A stretch of 64,000 nt of DNA from Bacillus proteolyticus (GCF_001884065.1 NZ_MACH01000053.1:1-64000); one strand, 5' to 3'; shown: positions 45,623 through 55,095, counted from the stretch's first letter. The notes: generated from the sequence alone by a model not told the origin. Translations and numbers: made by a program.

Positions 45623-47365
45623 CTATGAACTAAACGGAAACATAAGTATAATCGTCGTTCCTTTTTCAAGTTCACTATCAATGGAGATCGTTCCGTTATG
45701 AGCATGAACGAGCTGTTTTGTAATGGCAAGGCCAAGTCCAGTTCCGATGTTGCTTTCTTCTGTATTCGTTCCTCTGTAGTACCGCTCGAATAGAAGTTCT
45801 TTCGTTTTATCGTCCATACCTTTTCCATCATCTGAAATAGATAGTGTAAAGAAGTTAGCATTTTGCGAAAGTTTTACGATTACGTTTGTCGTTTCATTAT
45901 TATGTTTTACAGCGTTTGCGAGTAGGTTTTCGATAATACGCTGGAACCATTTTTCTTCAATAAAATATTGGATTTTGCTTGAACTTGGCACAAATTCAAT
46001 ATTTTGATTTTGTAGTGTTGGGTTATTAATAAATTGTAATAATACTCTTTGGACGAACTGATTAATTTCAACATTTACGTGTTGCGCAGGAAGAGTATCA
46101 TTTTTTAATTGATATGTTAAGCTTAAGTCGTCAATTAATGTAGTCATATATTGAGATTTTTCTTTCATTACATGGCCAAATTGTTGAATGTCTTGATCAG
46201 TCCAATTATATTGCTTCGATTCTAGTAATAATGCATAGCCGTATATAGAGCTAAGCGGTGTTTTTAGATCATGCGTCAGGCCGGTAATCCACTCTTCACG
46301 TGTTTGTTGCAGTACTTTTCTCATTGCATCGTTCTTTTTCAAAGTAATAGAAAGGTGCTCTAGTGAGTTTGTAACATCTTTAAATATACGGAATGACCAT
46401 TTTTCTTTACCGGAGCGCCGGAACCGAACAGGTTTGCCTTTTTTACTAACAGGTTCTTCATATTTTCCTCCGGCTATGTTTTTAAGCCAGCGCATCGTAT
46501 GTAATAAAGGCTTTCCAAACTTATTTCCATACCAAATTGAAAGAATGACTAAATAAACAAACACAATAAGGAGGATTAAGCTGCATCCGATTAGAAGTTT
46601 CTTGGTAAATACATCATCTAATTCATCATCTGGATAATAATGAGCGTTTGGGGCGGATACAACGACGAGATGACCGCTATTTGAATCGTAAAAACTAGAT
46701 GTATTTTCTTTATAATTCCACGGTTCTTTTTCATTAAGAGCCGTTTTTATGGCTGAAAATGTTTTTTTCTTCCCAGTTGGATAGGAAAAAACTTCTTCTC
46801 CATTGTTATTAAATATTTGTAGTGTTGCTTTTTCTTTAGAAATTAATTGTTTTTCTTGTTCAGTTAGTGCAAATTCATTTAATGATAAAGAAGGATGTCC
46901 TTGTTGTATCGTTTTTAGTAAAGTATTACTTTTTAGTTTGGCACCGTAAATAACAATCGCTGGTTTCTTTTCTAATTTAATCTCCCAATAGTTAAATTTA
47001 TAAATACTGTTGCTGCTATTCTGTAAATACGTAAGTAAGGATGTCTTTGTGTAAGAGGTAGGAACATCGTTAGGCGTATTAAAGTTGTAAAGGACCTTTC
47101 CATCTTCATCTACAATTTGAAGCCAATCACTCTTTTCTTTTATTAAATCTTTTACCTCAGATTTTAAAGTAATTTTATTGTCTTCAGAAGAAATATATTC
47201 GGAGATTGTAAAGGTATCATAATCAGAAATATTAGGTTCATATAAAGTACTATTAAGAAGAAAAATTAAATAAGAAAAAGAAGCAACTACTGCGATAAGT
47301 AACGTAACTAAGACGAAAACGTGTTGTAAAATAAACTGGATTATAAGTCTCTTATTAAAATTCAT
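45623..47365 (-). CDS. two-component sensor histidine kinase
   Basis: 580 residues. Two transmembrane helices (about 8-36 and 258-285) flank a 220-residue extracellular sensor. HAMP-like linker, then H-box GLTHDLKTPLSSIYGYALLL, N-box IIENLLANAVKHNNE, G1 ISDDGKGMDD and G2 GTGLGLAITKQLV. The extracytoplasmic ligand is unknown. Follows the response regulator by 9 bp. Reminiscent of the wall or antibiotic-stress kinases of Bacillus, but no specific name can be given. Confidence 0.92.
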   Translation of the reverse strand: MNFNKRLIIQFILQHVFVLVTLLIAVVASFSYLIFLLNSTLYEPNISDYDTFTISEYISSEDNKITLKSEVKDLIKEKSDWLQIVDEDGKVLYNFNTPNDVPTSYTKTSLLTYLQNSSNSIYKFNYWEIKLEKKPAIVIYGAKLKSNTLLKTIQQGHPSLSLNEFALTEQEKQLISKEKATLQIFNNNGEEVFSYPTGKKKTFSAIKTALNEKEPWNYKENTSSFYDSNSGHLVVVSAPNAHYYPDDELDDVFTKKLLIGCSLILLIVFVYLVILSIWYGNKFGKPLLHTMRWLKNIAGGKYEEPVSKKGKPVRFRRSGKEKWSFRIFKDVTNSLEHLSITLKKNDAMRKVLQQTREEWITGLTHDLKTPLSSIYGYALLLESKQYNWTDQDIQQFGHVMKEKSQYMTTLIDDLSLTYQLKNDTLPAQHVNVEINQFVQRVLLQFINNPTLQNQNIEFVPSSSKIQYFIEEKWFQRIIENLLANAVKHNNETTNVIVKLSQNANFFTLSISDDGKGMDDKTKELLFERYYRGTNTEESNIGTGLGLAITKQLVHAHNGTISIDSELEKGTTIILMFPFSS

Positions 47366-47374
47366 ATCTTTAAC

Positions 47375-48076
47375 CTACTTTGTAATGAACTTATAGCCAA
47401 GTCCACGAACTGTTTTTATGTATTCTGGTTTACTTGGATCATGTTCAATTTTTTCACGTAGTTTTCGAATGTGAACCATAACAGTATTATCATCTCCATT
47501 ATAGGCAGGTGCTCCCCAAACTTTTTCGTATAATTCTTCTTTCGAAAATACGTAGTTCGGATTCTCACAAAAGAAGAGTAGTAATTGAAAGAGTTGAGCG
47601 GAACATTCGACAACGTTTCCATCTACTGTTAGTTCCGCAGAATGTTGATCAATTTCAAATCTCCCAAATGAAATGGAGTGCGTTTTTTGTTCTTGTACGC
47701 TTTGCTTCATATGTCTTCGAAGTTGTGCTTTCATACGAGCGACTACTTCAAGTGGATTAAATGGCTTCGTAATATAATCATCGGCACCGTATGAAAATCC
47801 AGATACTTTATCTAAATCAGAAGTTTTCGCTGTTAGAAAGAAGATGGGGCAATCCGTTTTTTGGCGAATGATCGGACAAATGTCAAAACCAGACTGTCCA
47901 GGAAGCATCACATCTAAAATGATTAAATCGTAATTGTTTTGCTGGGTGAGAGATAAGGCTAGTTCCGCAGAGGTTGCAGTTGTAATATGAGAAAAACCTT
48001 CTTTTTTAAGAATGGTAGTTAGTAATTGTAAAATTGCTGTTTCATCATCAACGAGTAAAATATTTGCGTGATACAT
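47375..48076 (-). CDS. OmpR/PhoB-family response regulator
   Basis: 233 residues. Receiver: ILLVDDETAILQLLTTILKK with the acidic pocket, phospho-Asp in LIILDVMLPGQSGFDI, Thr in FFLTAKTS and Lys in DYITKPFNPLEV. Winged-helix DNA-binding domain from about 135 (ELYEKVWGAPAYNGDDNTVM, GLGYKFI). GGAGGGATTCAT precedes ATG. Divergent from a CPBP gene, with two TTTTAAGG direct repeats in between. Confidence 0.93.
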   Translation of the reverse strand: MYHANILLVDDETAILQLLTTILKKEGFSHITTATSAELALSLTQQNNYDLIILDVMLPGQSGFDICPIIRQKTDCPIFFLTAKTSDLDKVSGFSYGADDYITKPFNPLEVVARMKAQLRRHMKQSVQEQKTHSISFGRFEIDQHSAELTVDGNVVECSAQLFQLLLFFCENPNYVFSKEELYEKVWGAPAYNGDDNTVMVHIRKLREKIEHDPSKPEYIKTVRGLGYKFITK

Positions 48077-48132
48077 ATGAATCCCTCCTAATTTCCTCGA
48101 ATATCATATCATCTTTTTGTAACTTATGGAAT

Positions 48133-48151
48133 TTTTAAGGAAATTTTAAGG
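48133..48151. promoter_or_regulatory. direct repeats TTTTAAGG, candidate response-regulator site
   Basis: TTTTAAGG at 48133 and 48144 are 11 bp apart, the helical-turn spacing used by OmpR-family dimers. They lie between the response-regulator gene and the CPBP gene, so autoregulation and control of the protease gene are both plausible. Confidence 0.55.
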
Positions 48152-48209
48152 TTTTCTTTCACAAAAAATTAAGATTCAAATGATATGATAAAAGTAACAT
48201 GGGGAGGAG

Positions 48210-49064
48210 ATGAATGTGAATCCGTTTCAAACGATGCGAGCTAGATATTTTTTAATTGTATTTGCATTATTAATTTTAATAGCACGAAGTAGTAATGAAG
48301 TGCTAGAAAATACATTTCATATACAGAATTCATCTTTTATAAACATTCTTATATTTTATATCCTTCCAATAGTATGGCTGTTTTACGGATATAGAAAGCA
48401 TCGTGTTTCATTTTCATTATTTATTAATAGAAACGAAACATTTAATCTAGTGCAAGTTTTGTATATCGCAATTATGCTATGTATGTTTAGTTACGGCTAT
48501 CTTATTTTGTACATGTACAGCTTCGCGTGGATTACACCAGATTTTATAATGAATGCCTTGCATGAACCGATTATAGATAGTACCGGGGGATATGTATATC
48601 AATTTATTATGGTCGTATTTATCGCGCCTATTGTCGGAGAGTTTGTTTTTCGAGGATTTTTACTACAGCGTTTTGCAGCAAAATGGGGTACTAGTATAGC
48701 GGTGGTCGTTGTAGCACTTTTATTTGCATGCTTACATGTTGATTTCCTTGGTGCAGTTGTGTTTAGCATCGTAATATCAATTGTATATATTCGTACGAAA
48801 AGCTTACTCATGCCAATTGCCATTCATATGTTAAACAATGCGTTTGTGCTTAGTTCATCTTTTTTAGTAAGCAGAGAAAAGATAATGAGTTTTGCCGATT
48901 TTTCGAACTATACGACATTCTTTCCAGGATTAATTATTTTTATGGCAGGATTAAACTTAGTACTCATCTTTTTATTTGTGAATCGCAAATATTGGAGTAA
49001 AGAAGTGCCTGTTATATATGCGGAGAAGGAAAAGAGCTTTTCGAGCATAGTGGGGGATAAGTAA
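48210..49064 (+). CDS. CPBP-family (CAAX-type) intramembrane metalloprotease
   Basis: 284 residues, about eight helices. The Abi/CPBP motif 1 is IVGEFVFRGFLLQRFAAKWG (the second Glu of the usual EExxxR is replaced by Phe, as seen in many bacterial members). Motif 2 is VVALLFACLHVDFLGAVVFS (His) and motif 3 has HMLNNAF. Such proteins act in bacteriocin self-immunity or membrane proteolysis. Ribosome site GGGGAGG. Divergent from a two-component system that may control it. Confidence 0.87.
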   Translation: MNVNPFQTMRARYFLIVFALLILIARSSNEVLENTFHIQNSSFINILIFYILPIVWLFYGYRKHRVSFSLFINRNETFNLVQVLYIAIMLCMFSYGYLILYMYSFAWITPDFIMNALHEPIIDSTGGYVYQFIMVVFIAPIVGEFVFRGFLLQRFAAKWGTSIAVVVVALLFACLHVDFLGAVVFSIVISIVYIRTKSLLMPIAIHMLNNAFVLSSSFLVSREKIMSFADFSNYTTFFPGLIIFMAGLNLVLIFLFVNRKYWSKEVPVIYAEKEKSFSSIVGDK

Positions 49065-49160
49065 GGTAGAGAAGATGTTTGAGAAAATATTGAAGGAAAT
49101 GATAGATTCCACTTCTATTAGACGTAAGTACTTCTCCATCAATAATGATTTCATCTTATC

Positions 49161-49301
49161 GTGTTAGGGACATTAATAATAGTTAGCTTTATTGTGGAAG
49201 AAATGATGAGGCGTATCTTCAGACAGTATGTAAAGAACGAAGAAAATTATGTTAGGGCTCATAAAATGTTTGAGAAAGTAGTGGGGACTTTTATTTTATG
49301 A
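49161..49301 (+). pseudogene. small membrane-protein remnant without ribosome site
   Basis: From GTG 49161 the frame reads a hydrophobic start (VLGTLIIVSFIVEEMM) and a charged helix (RRIFRQYVKNEENYVRAHKM) to TGA. The coding look is good, but there is no ribosome site and the frame is closed just upstream. A separate 30-codon ORF at 49076 repeats ATGTTTGAGAAA. Probably a decayed gene. Confidence 0.4.
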
Positions 49302-49350
49302 AAACTAAATCATCATTAATTCGTAATTTGAAAGGGGTGTATAAAATTAT

Positions 49351-49650
49351 ATGAATGAAACAATATCGTCAAATAAGTTTTTTTATTTGATTGTACTGAG
49401 TTTAGTATTAATTACGACAGTAAATGTTGTTCTTCGCTGGGAGGAAGTTTACTTTTTTATGTATTTAGCGCTCCATTTATTAGGGATTTTATGCATTACG
49501 GGCGGAGTAGTTGCTGAGAAAAAGCATGAAGAAAGTATTAATTATATGTGTGTGATTGGTCTTATTTTACTTTTAACTGTACAAGGTATTATGAAATATA
49601 GTTCTTTTTCTTTGCAAGATTTTAGTTTATTAATAGATGTGCTTCCTTAA
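49351..49650 (+). CDS. small membrane protein, 99 residues
   Basis: Three hydrophobic segments (FFYLIVLSLVLITTVNVVL, YFFMYLALHLLGILCITGGV, YMCVIGLILLLTVQGIM). GAAAGGGGTG lies 9-12 bases before ATG. No recognised family. Monocistronic, with a terminator near 49734. Confidence 0.7.
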   Translation: MNETISSNKFFYLIVLSLVLITTVNVVLRWEEVYFFMYLALHLLGILCITGGVVAEKKHEESINYMCVIGLILLLTVQGIMKYSSFSLQDFSLLIDVLP

Positions 49651-49733
49651 GGCGGATTATTATAACGACGCTAGTTTGTAAGTACATTTCTTATACATAG
49701 ATTATGAGACAAAGAAAATATTTAAAAATAGGG

Positions 49734-49764
49734 AAAACTCTTCTTGTAATAGAAGAGTTTTTTT
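49734..49764 (+). terminator. terminator of the small membrane gene
   Basis: Perfect 11-bp arms AAAACTCTTCT/AGAAGAGTTTT, loop TGTAAT, then TTT. Confidence 0.85.
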
Positions 49765-49869
49765 ATATAAATTGAACGAGCTAGAACAATTCTCACGATT
49801 AGCTTGTTCTAATTTTGAAAGTCCGAACTTACAATAATAATAGACAGGCAGCATAGAGGAGGGAATAGC

Positions 49870-51135
49870 GTGAGGAAAGTTATTGGGTGGTCGCTTTTTT
49901 TGTACGTTGGGTTTGCGTTACTTATATATTGGTATTTATTTGGATGGAATCATGAACTCATTCCAGACATGTATAAAGGAACGAGTGCGGATCCAGAGAC
50001 TTTTATGAATGCGAGGGAGCTTACGCTAAGCCAAGATTATTCGCGCGTGAAAAACTTACTGTACTTTTTAGCGACGCCTCTTGAATGGATTATTTTATTG
50101 TTTGTACTTGTGCTCGGTATTTCAAAAAAGTTTGAGAAATGGTCGAAGGAAACGACAAAAATAAATGTCTTACAAGTTGCGATTTATTTCTTTTATTTAT
50201 CATTACTGACAACAGTCCTTGCCCTGCCGATGCAATGGATTGGGCGTAAAGTGTCGGTTGCTTACGGTATTTCCACGCAAAGTACACAAAGCTGGATAAA
50301 AGATCACGTTATCGATTTTTGGGTTAATTATGCGACGATGTTACTCATTGTTACTGTTCTTTTATGGCTTATCCGTAAATTCCCGAAGAGATGGTGGCTA
50401 GCAGGGTGGGCGCTCTCTGTACCGTTTACAATTTTCTTAACGTTCGTGCAACCTGTTATTATTGATCCACTTTATAACGACTTCTCGACGCTGAAAAATA
50501 AAGAATTAGAAACGAAAATTTTAGCGATGGCAGATAAAGCTGATATTCCAGCTAAACACGTATATGAAGTAAATATGTCGGAAAAAACGAATTCGTTAAA
50601 TGCATATGTAACAGGAATAGGCCTTAACTCGCGTATCGTAATGTGGGATACGACGCTTAAGCAATTAAAAGATAAAGAGATTTTATTTATAATGGCTCAT
50701 GAAATGGGACATTACGTAATGAAACATATATATTGGGGCGTTGCGAGCTATGTCTTGCTATCGTTTATAGGTATGTATTTAATTAGTCGTATTTTAAATA
50801 TGTGTATTCGAAAATGGGGAGATACGCTGAAAGTTTCAAAAATGGCATGTTTCTCGATTTTACCTTTATTTTTCTTAATTTCTTCTGTACTATCCTTTGC
50901 ATCACAACCAGCAACAAACTACGTTTCTCGTATAGAAGAACGAGCGGCAGATCAATACGCTTTAAATATGACGAAAGATGGAAATTCAGGTGTGAGAACT
51001 TTTCAATACTTATCAAAAACAAGTTTAAGCCAAGTAAATCCGCCTGCGTTAGTGAAATTTTTCTTATACACACATCCACCAATTTTCGAAAGAATTCATA
51101 CGTTTGAACAATATGAAAAACAGAAGAAGCAGTAG
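49870..51135 (+). CDS. M48-family (Ste24/CAAX prenyl protease-like) membrane metallopeptidase
   Basis: 421 residues from GTG 49870 (GGAGGG). Multiple helices; the Ste24 N-terminal module has the phrase PMQWIGRKVSVAYGIS. The zinc motif MAHEMGHYVMKH (HExxH) is followed by a further Glu in SRIEERAADQYAL. The family trims or degrades membrane proteins; in Bacillus, relatives affect membrane homeostasis. Complete active site. Single gene with its own terminator. Confidence 0.92.
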   Translation: MRKVIGWSLFLYVGFALLIYWYLFGWNHELIPDMYKGTSADPETFMNARELTLSQDYSRVKNLLYFLATPLEWIILLFVLVLGISKKFEKWSKETTKINVLQVAIYFFYLSLLTTVLALPMQWIGRKVSVAYGISTQSTQSWIKDHVIDFWVNYATMLLIVTVLLWLIRKFPKRWWLAGWALSVPFTIFLTFVQPVIIDPLYNDFSTLKNKELETKILAMADKADIPAKHVYEVNMSEKTNSLNAYVTGIGLNSRIVMWDTTLKQLKDKEILFIMAHEMGHYVMKHIYWGVASYVLLSFIGMYLISRILNMCIRKWGDTLKVSKMACFSILPLFFLISSVLSFASQPATNYVSRIEERAADQYALNMTKDGNSGVRTFQYLSKTSLSQVNPPALVKFFLYTHPPIFERIHTFEQYEKQKKQ

Positions 51136-51152
51136 TATACTGCTTCTTTTTA
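51124..51152 (+). terminator. terminator of the M48 gene
   Basis: Perfect 11-bp arms AAGAAGCAGTA/TACTGCTTCTT followed by TTTATT. The left arm overlaps the end of the CDS. Confidence 0.85.
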
Positions 51153-51231
51153 TTGTGGAGTATTCGAATTTTGGAAAATTATAGTGTATAATATATGGAA
51201 TATTCAGTGAAATGTTTAGGAGGTTAATATT

Positions 51232-52128
51232 TTGTTTCATTCAAAATCAATGCCGGCTATAAAAATGATTCTTTCGATGTCTATTTTCGGATCGATTGGA
51301 TTTTTTTCTGTCCAGACAGGTTTACCGTCTTTTGAATTAGTATTCGTTCGTTGTATTTGTGCGACTATATTTTTAGCATTATGTTGGTTCGTAACGGGGC
51401 AGTACAAAAGTGAGAAATGGAACAAAAAAGAAACCATGCAAATATTAGCTTGTGGTGTATTTCTTGTTTTTAACTGGGTGTTTTTATTTAAAGCGTTTGA
51501 AGTTATGTCGATTACAATTGCGATTTCTGTATATCATCTTGCACCGATCATCGTATTAATAATTGGTAGTATTGTATTTAAAGAGAGGTTTACAGTATTT
51601 TCTATTATATCCATCATTATTTGTTTTATCGGTACAGTTTTAATAGCTGGAGTAGATGGCAATGTGTCGCTTGAGAAATTAATGTCATCTGGAATGGTGT
51701 GGGCACTTCTTGCAGCTTTATTTTATGCATTTACAACGTTGCTCGGAAAAGGAATTAAGCATACGAGTGCGTATGCGATGACATTTTTACAAACATTTTT
51801 AGGTATATTTTTACTATTACCATTTATAGATTTCGGAGCATTTCAAGGATTAACACAAACGAATTGGATCATGATTACAGCGACAGGACTTATACATACA
51901 GGGTTTGTGTACTATTTGTTTTTTGACAGTTTAAGAGATTTACCGACGAGACTAATTTCTGTATTAGTGTTTCTAGATCCTGGTGTTGCAATTGTATTAG
52001 ATACAGTCTTTACTGGATTCAGACCGACTAGTATGCAAATTGTAGGGATTGTCCTAATATTTGTAGGGATGGCGTTTACTTTTCGGAAGCCGCGAGATGA
52101 AAGAGTGCAAGTATGCTCAGAAGCGTGA
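51232..52128 (+). CDS. EamA/DMT-family transporter
   Basis: 298 residues from TTG 51232 (AGGAGG). Ten transmembrane helices in two EamA repeats (first GSIGFFSVQTGLPSFELVFV, second SGMVWALLAALFYAFTTLLG). The end RKPRDERVQVCSEA is cytosolic. Drug/metabolite exporter of unknown substrate. No downstream partner; followed by SLH genes. Confidence 0.88.
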   Translation: MFHSKSMPAIKMILSMSIFGSIGFFSVQTGLPSFELVFVRCICATIFLALCWFVTGQYKSEKWNKKETMQILACGVFLVFNWVFLFKAFEVMSITIAISVYHLAPIIVLIIGSIVFKERFTVFSIISIIICFIGTVLIAGVDGNVSLEKLMSSGMVWALLAALFYAFTTLLGKGIKHTSAYAMTFLQTFLGIFLLLPFIDFGAFQGLTQTNWIMITATGLIHTGFVYYLFFDSLRDLPTRLISVLVFLDPGVAIVLDTVFTGFRPTSMQIVGIVLIFVGMAFTFRKPRDERVQVCSEA

Positions 52129-52220
52129 TTTATTCCAATAATCAAATAATATTGTAAATATTTTTGAGTATTCAATATAATCGAAAAAGAGGTGAATAAA
52201 GAAAAAGGTGGATGACTAAA

Positions 52221-52883
52221 ATGAAGAAGTTATTAAAAGTAGCTATATCATTAACGTTAATGGGCGGAATATTTGTAAGTGCAAATGGTGCTTCTGCAAA
52301 TACTGGCGTGAATCAAAAATCTGGTCCTAATATTATTATAGATTTTGATGATTTATCAAAGGATCACTGGGCATATGATGAAATTGTTGAACTAGTGCAT
52401 CACCGAATTATGTATGGCTACGGAAATGGGAAATTTGGTGTAGAAGATAATGTAACACGCGAACAAGCAGCGGCAGTACTGTATCGCGCACTAGATTTGA
52501 AGCGAAATGTACATATTGAAAATCCATATGGAGATATTGACGGGAAATCAACAATGTTTCCTTATGAAATTTTACAATTAACAAAGCTCGGTATTTTTAA
52601 AGGAGACGAAAATCAGAACTTCCGTCCAAAAGATACGTTAACTCGTGCGGAACTAGCGCAAATTTTGGTGAAAGCATATAATCTGAAAGCAAAACAACCT
52701 CATACATTTACAGACGTATCAGAAGATTAGTGGGCAAGAGATGCGATTAGTGGGCTACAATCTAATAACATTGTAGTAGGAACAGGCGATGGGAAATTTG
52801 AACCTGAAATGCTTGTAACACGTGGGCAATTTGCGAAATTCTTAAAAAAGGCAATCGATAATTCACTAGGGAAAATGGAATAA
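52221..52883 (+). pseudogene. SLH-domain S-layer-associated protein with in-frame amber stop
   Basis: The frame MKKLLKVAISLTLMGGIFVS has a signal peptide like the two following paralogues, and AAGGTGG upstream. SLH1 (DDLSKDHWAYDEIVELVHHR) and SLH2 (PYGDIDGKSTMFPYEILQL) are intact. SLH3 begins TFTDVSED, then TAG (52728), then WARDAISGLQSNNIVVGTGD and a normal end at 52883. Paralogue 53270 has Tyr at this position (NNYWAKNSIS), so TAT/TAC to TAG explains it. The shortened protein would lack the third SLH domain and may bind the wall weakly or not at all. Confidence 0.85.
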
Positions 52884-52894
52884 ATAAGAGTGTG

Positions 52895-52929
52895 AAAAAG
52901 TACAAGTAGATTATATTTGTGCTTTTTTT
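52895..52929 (+). terminator. terminator of the first SLH gene
   Basis: Arms AAAAAGTACAA/TTGTGCTTTTT (one wobble) then TT, 12 bp after the full-length stop. Confidence 0.75.
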
Positions 52930-53269
52930 GTCTATAAAGTGAAATTTTTATAAGTGAAGGACTTGATTAGTAGATAGTAGAATATTGTATATATAACATC
53001 TTTGCAAAAGCTTTTGTCTATCCTTTTGAAAATTAAACAGAGGAACTAGAGCGTAAAGATGGGAATATTTCTTCAAATGATTTGTATACAATTCAGAATA
53101 CCAATTGGAATTGAGAGCGAATTGGTTCACCTAGTAATCTTCAAAATAATAGATGTTAAAAATGCAATATATTACATAAGGCTTGTAAATACAGCATATG
53201 TAATATGAAAAAAGAATTTAGTCTATTATGTTCCATTTTTAATAAAGTGGAAATGAAGGAGAGAGGACA
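52930..53269. other. spacer between SLH genes, possible coding debris
   Basis: No open gene. Around 53035-53150 the plus strand reads protein-like residues (ELERKDGNISSNDLYTIQN) interrupted by stops, which may be a relic of a lost gene. The end of the spacer carries the ribosome site for the second SLH gene. Confidence 0.3.
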
Positions 53270-53920
53270 ATGAAGAAAAAAATGTTACGTATAATGGCCG
53301 CAGCGACTATTATGGGTGGATTGTTGGTAAGTGCAAATGTTCCTAACATAAAAGCAGAAGAATATCCTGAAATGATTGTATTTGACGATGTCCCAGTAAA
53401 CCATTGGGCATATGATTACATTCTAGATGCGGCATATAATAAAATTATGCTAGGTTATGGAAATGGAAAGTTTGGTGTAGGTGATAACGTAACACGTGAA
53501 CAAGTGGCGGCAGTACTATATCGCGCACTTAATATAGAACATGAAGGACCGTTAAAAAATCCGTATAATGATATTTCTGAAAGATCAACAATGTTTCCAA
53601 ATGAAATTTTAGCATTAACAGAACGCGGTATTTTTAAAGGTGATGAGAAGGGGAACTTTAGACCTAGGGAAATAATTACACGTGCAGAAGTAGCGCAAGT
53701 TCTTACACAGGCATTTTCATTTGAAGTGAAGCAACAGCATACATTTGCAGATGTACCGAATAATTACTGGGCAAAAAATTCAATTAGTGCTCTGCAATCA
53801 AATAATGTCATAGTAGGGACAGGAAATGGAAAGTTTGAACCGAATAAAGTTGTAACACGTGAGCAATATGCAACATTTTTATATAAAGCTATTATTAACT
53901 TTCATTTAAAAAATGAATGA
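53270..53920 (+). CDS. SLH-domain-only S-layer-associated protein
   Basis: 216 residues: signal peptide (cleavage near IKAEE) and three SLH domains. The domains are FDDVPVNHWAYDYILDAAYN, then NDISERSTMFPNEILALTER, then FADVPNNYWAKNSISALQSN, each ending in a LTRAEVAQVL-type helix. No other domain, so it may simply coat or bridge the secondary wall polymer. Middle member of three tandem paralogues. GAAGGAGAGAGG lies before ATG. Confidence 0.9.
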   Translation: MKKKMLRIMAAATIMGGLLVSANVPNIKAEEYPEMIVFDDVPVNHWAYDYILDAAYNKIMLGYGNGKFGVGDNVTREQVAAVLYRALNIEHEGPLKNPYNDISERSTMFPNEILALTERGIFKGDEKGNFRPREIITRAEVAQVLTQAFSFEVKQQHTFADVPNNYWAKNSISALQSNNVIVGTGNGKFEPNKVVTREQYATFLYKAIINFHLKNE

Positions 53921-53952
53921 CGTTAAATTATATTGATATAGTATATTTTAAG

Positions 53953-53984
53953 AAAAAAGCGCGAAGATAACGCGCTTTTTTCTT
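53953..53984 (+). terminator. terminator of the second SLH gene
   Basis: Perfect 11-bp arms AAAAAAGCGCG/CGCGCTTTTTT with loop AAGATAA. Confidence 0.9.
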
Positions 53985-54243
53985 GTTTTAAATGGCTTAT
54001 TTTGTATATTTATTATGCTGTTCATAGTTTAGTGAATAGTATCATATGGAAAAAACAGGTTAATTTTAGTTACTTTTTATATCGAAAAAATATGATTTAG
54101 TAACTTTATTGTTCACTAAGTATAAAAATAAGTATATGAAATAGAGTTCATAAATTAGACAAAACTTATATGGATAAGTGTATTGTTACTTTTCTATGAA
54201 TTCTTTATATTAGAAAAAAATACGTTTTTAGGGAGAGAACAAA
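53985..54243. other. AT-rich spacer before the third SLH gene
   Basis: No gene seen. The promoter of the third SLH gene must be here; AGGGAGAG precedes its GTG start. Confidence 0.4.
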
Positions 54244-54909
54244 GTGAAGAAAAAAATTTTAAAAGTAGCAACAGCTTTAACAATTATGGGTGGAATTGCA
54301 TTTAGTGCTGAAGGCGCTACAGTGAATGCTGAAGTAGCTGCTAAGCCTAAGCCACAACAAGCAAGTCAGGCTATCTTTAAGGATGTACCAGCAGGACATT
54401 GGTCTTACGAAGCAATTCAAACTTTAGCACAAGAAGAAATTATGCTTGGTTATGGAAATGGCGTGTTCGGTTTTGGTCATAACATAACTCGTGAACAAGT
54501 AGCTGCTTTAATTTATCGTACTATCGATTTCAGTGAAGTATTCGAGGAAGGCGATATCCTTGAGAATCCATACAAAGATATTAATGAAAAATCAACAATG
54601 TTCTTAGAAGAAATTTTAGTATTAACAGAGGTAGGTATCTTTAACGGTGATGGAACTGGAAACTTTAGACCGAAAGATACACTAACACGTGCAGAAATGG
54701 CTCAAGTACTTACAGTAGCATATGAGTTAGAAGTAAAAGGAACACAAGGATTTAAAGATGTACCGAAAGGACATTGGGCATACAATGCGATTAATGCAGT
54801 AGGTTCAAATGGTATTTCTGTAGGAGATGGAACTGGAAACTTTGCTCCAAACATGAAAGTAACACGTGAACAATATGCGCAGTTCTTATTTAAAACAATT
54901 TTTGAATAA
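54244..54909 (+). CDS. SLH-domain-only S-layer-associated protein
   Basis: 221 residues from GTG 54244. Signal peptide (MKKKILKVATALTIMGGIAF) and three SLH domains (FKDVPAGHWSYEAIQTLAQE, YKDINEKSTMFLEEILVLTE, FKDVPKGHWAYNAINAVGSN). Third of three paralogues in tandem; all share the unit spacing and the phrases LGYGNG and STMF. A strong terminator follows. Confidence 0.9.
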   Translation: MKKKILKVATALTIMGGIAFSAEGATVNAEVAAKPKPQQASQAIFKDVPAGHWSYEAIQTLAQEEIMLGYGNGVFGFGHNITREQVAALIYRTIDFSEVFEEGDILENPYKDINEKSTMFLEEILVLTEVGIFNGDGTGNFRPKDTLTRAEMAQVLTVAYELEVKGTQGFKDVPKGHWAYNAINAVGSNGISVGDGTGNFAPNMKVTREQYAQFLFKTIFE

Positions 54910-54914
54910 ATAAT

Positions 54915-54953
54915 AAAAAAGAGTCAGTGTTATATAACACTGACTCTTTTTTT
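54915..54953 (+). terminator. terminator of the third SLH gene
   Basis: Perfect 18-bp arms AAAAAAGAGTCAGTGTTA/TAACACTGACTCTTTTTT. Confidence 0.92.
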
Positions 54954-55061
54954 GTGTGTAACGATGGTAAAAGAATATAGTTTCATAAAAAACAATTAAA
55001 TTTTCAAAAAAAACTTCCTTTTCCGAAGATTTGTTATATAATATAAAACATAAAATAAAAT

Positions 55062-55075
55062 CTGTTATAAAACAG
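55062..55075. promoter_or_regulatory. small palindrome before aceB
   Basis: CTGTT-ATAA-AACAG, 20 bp before the aceB start, just downstream of a TATAAT at 55036 that may be the -10 element. Could be a regulator site for the glyoxylate operon; no named factor is proposed. Confidence 0.35.
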
Positions 55076-55095
55076 TTTAAGAAGGGGATGCTAAT

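Noticed and set aside
49076-49168. 30-codon ORF with weak site
   Set aside because: No family, short, and adjacent to a decayed region; repeated ATGTTTGAGAAA suggests debris rather than a gene.
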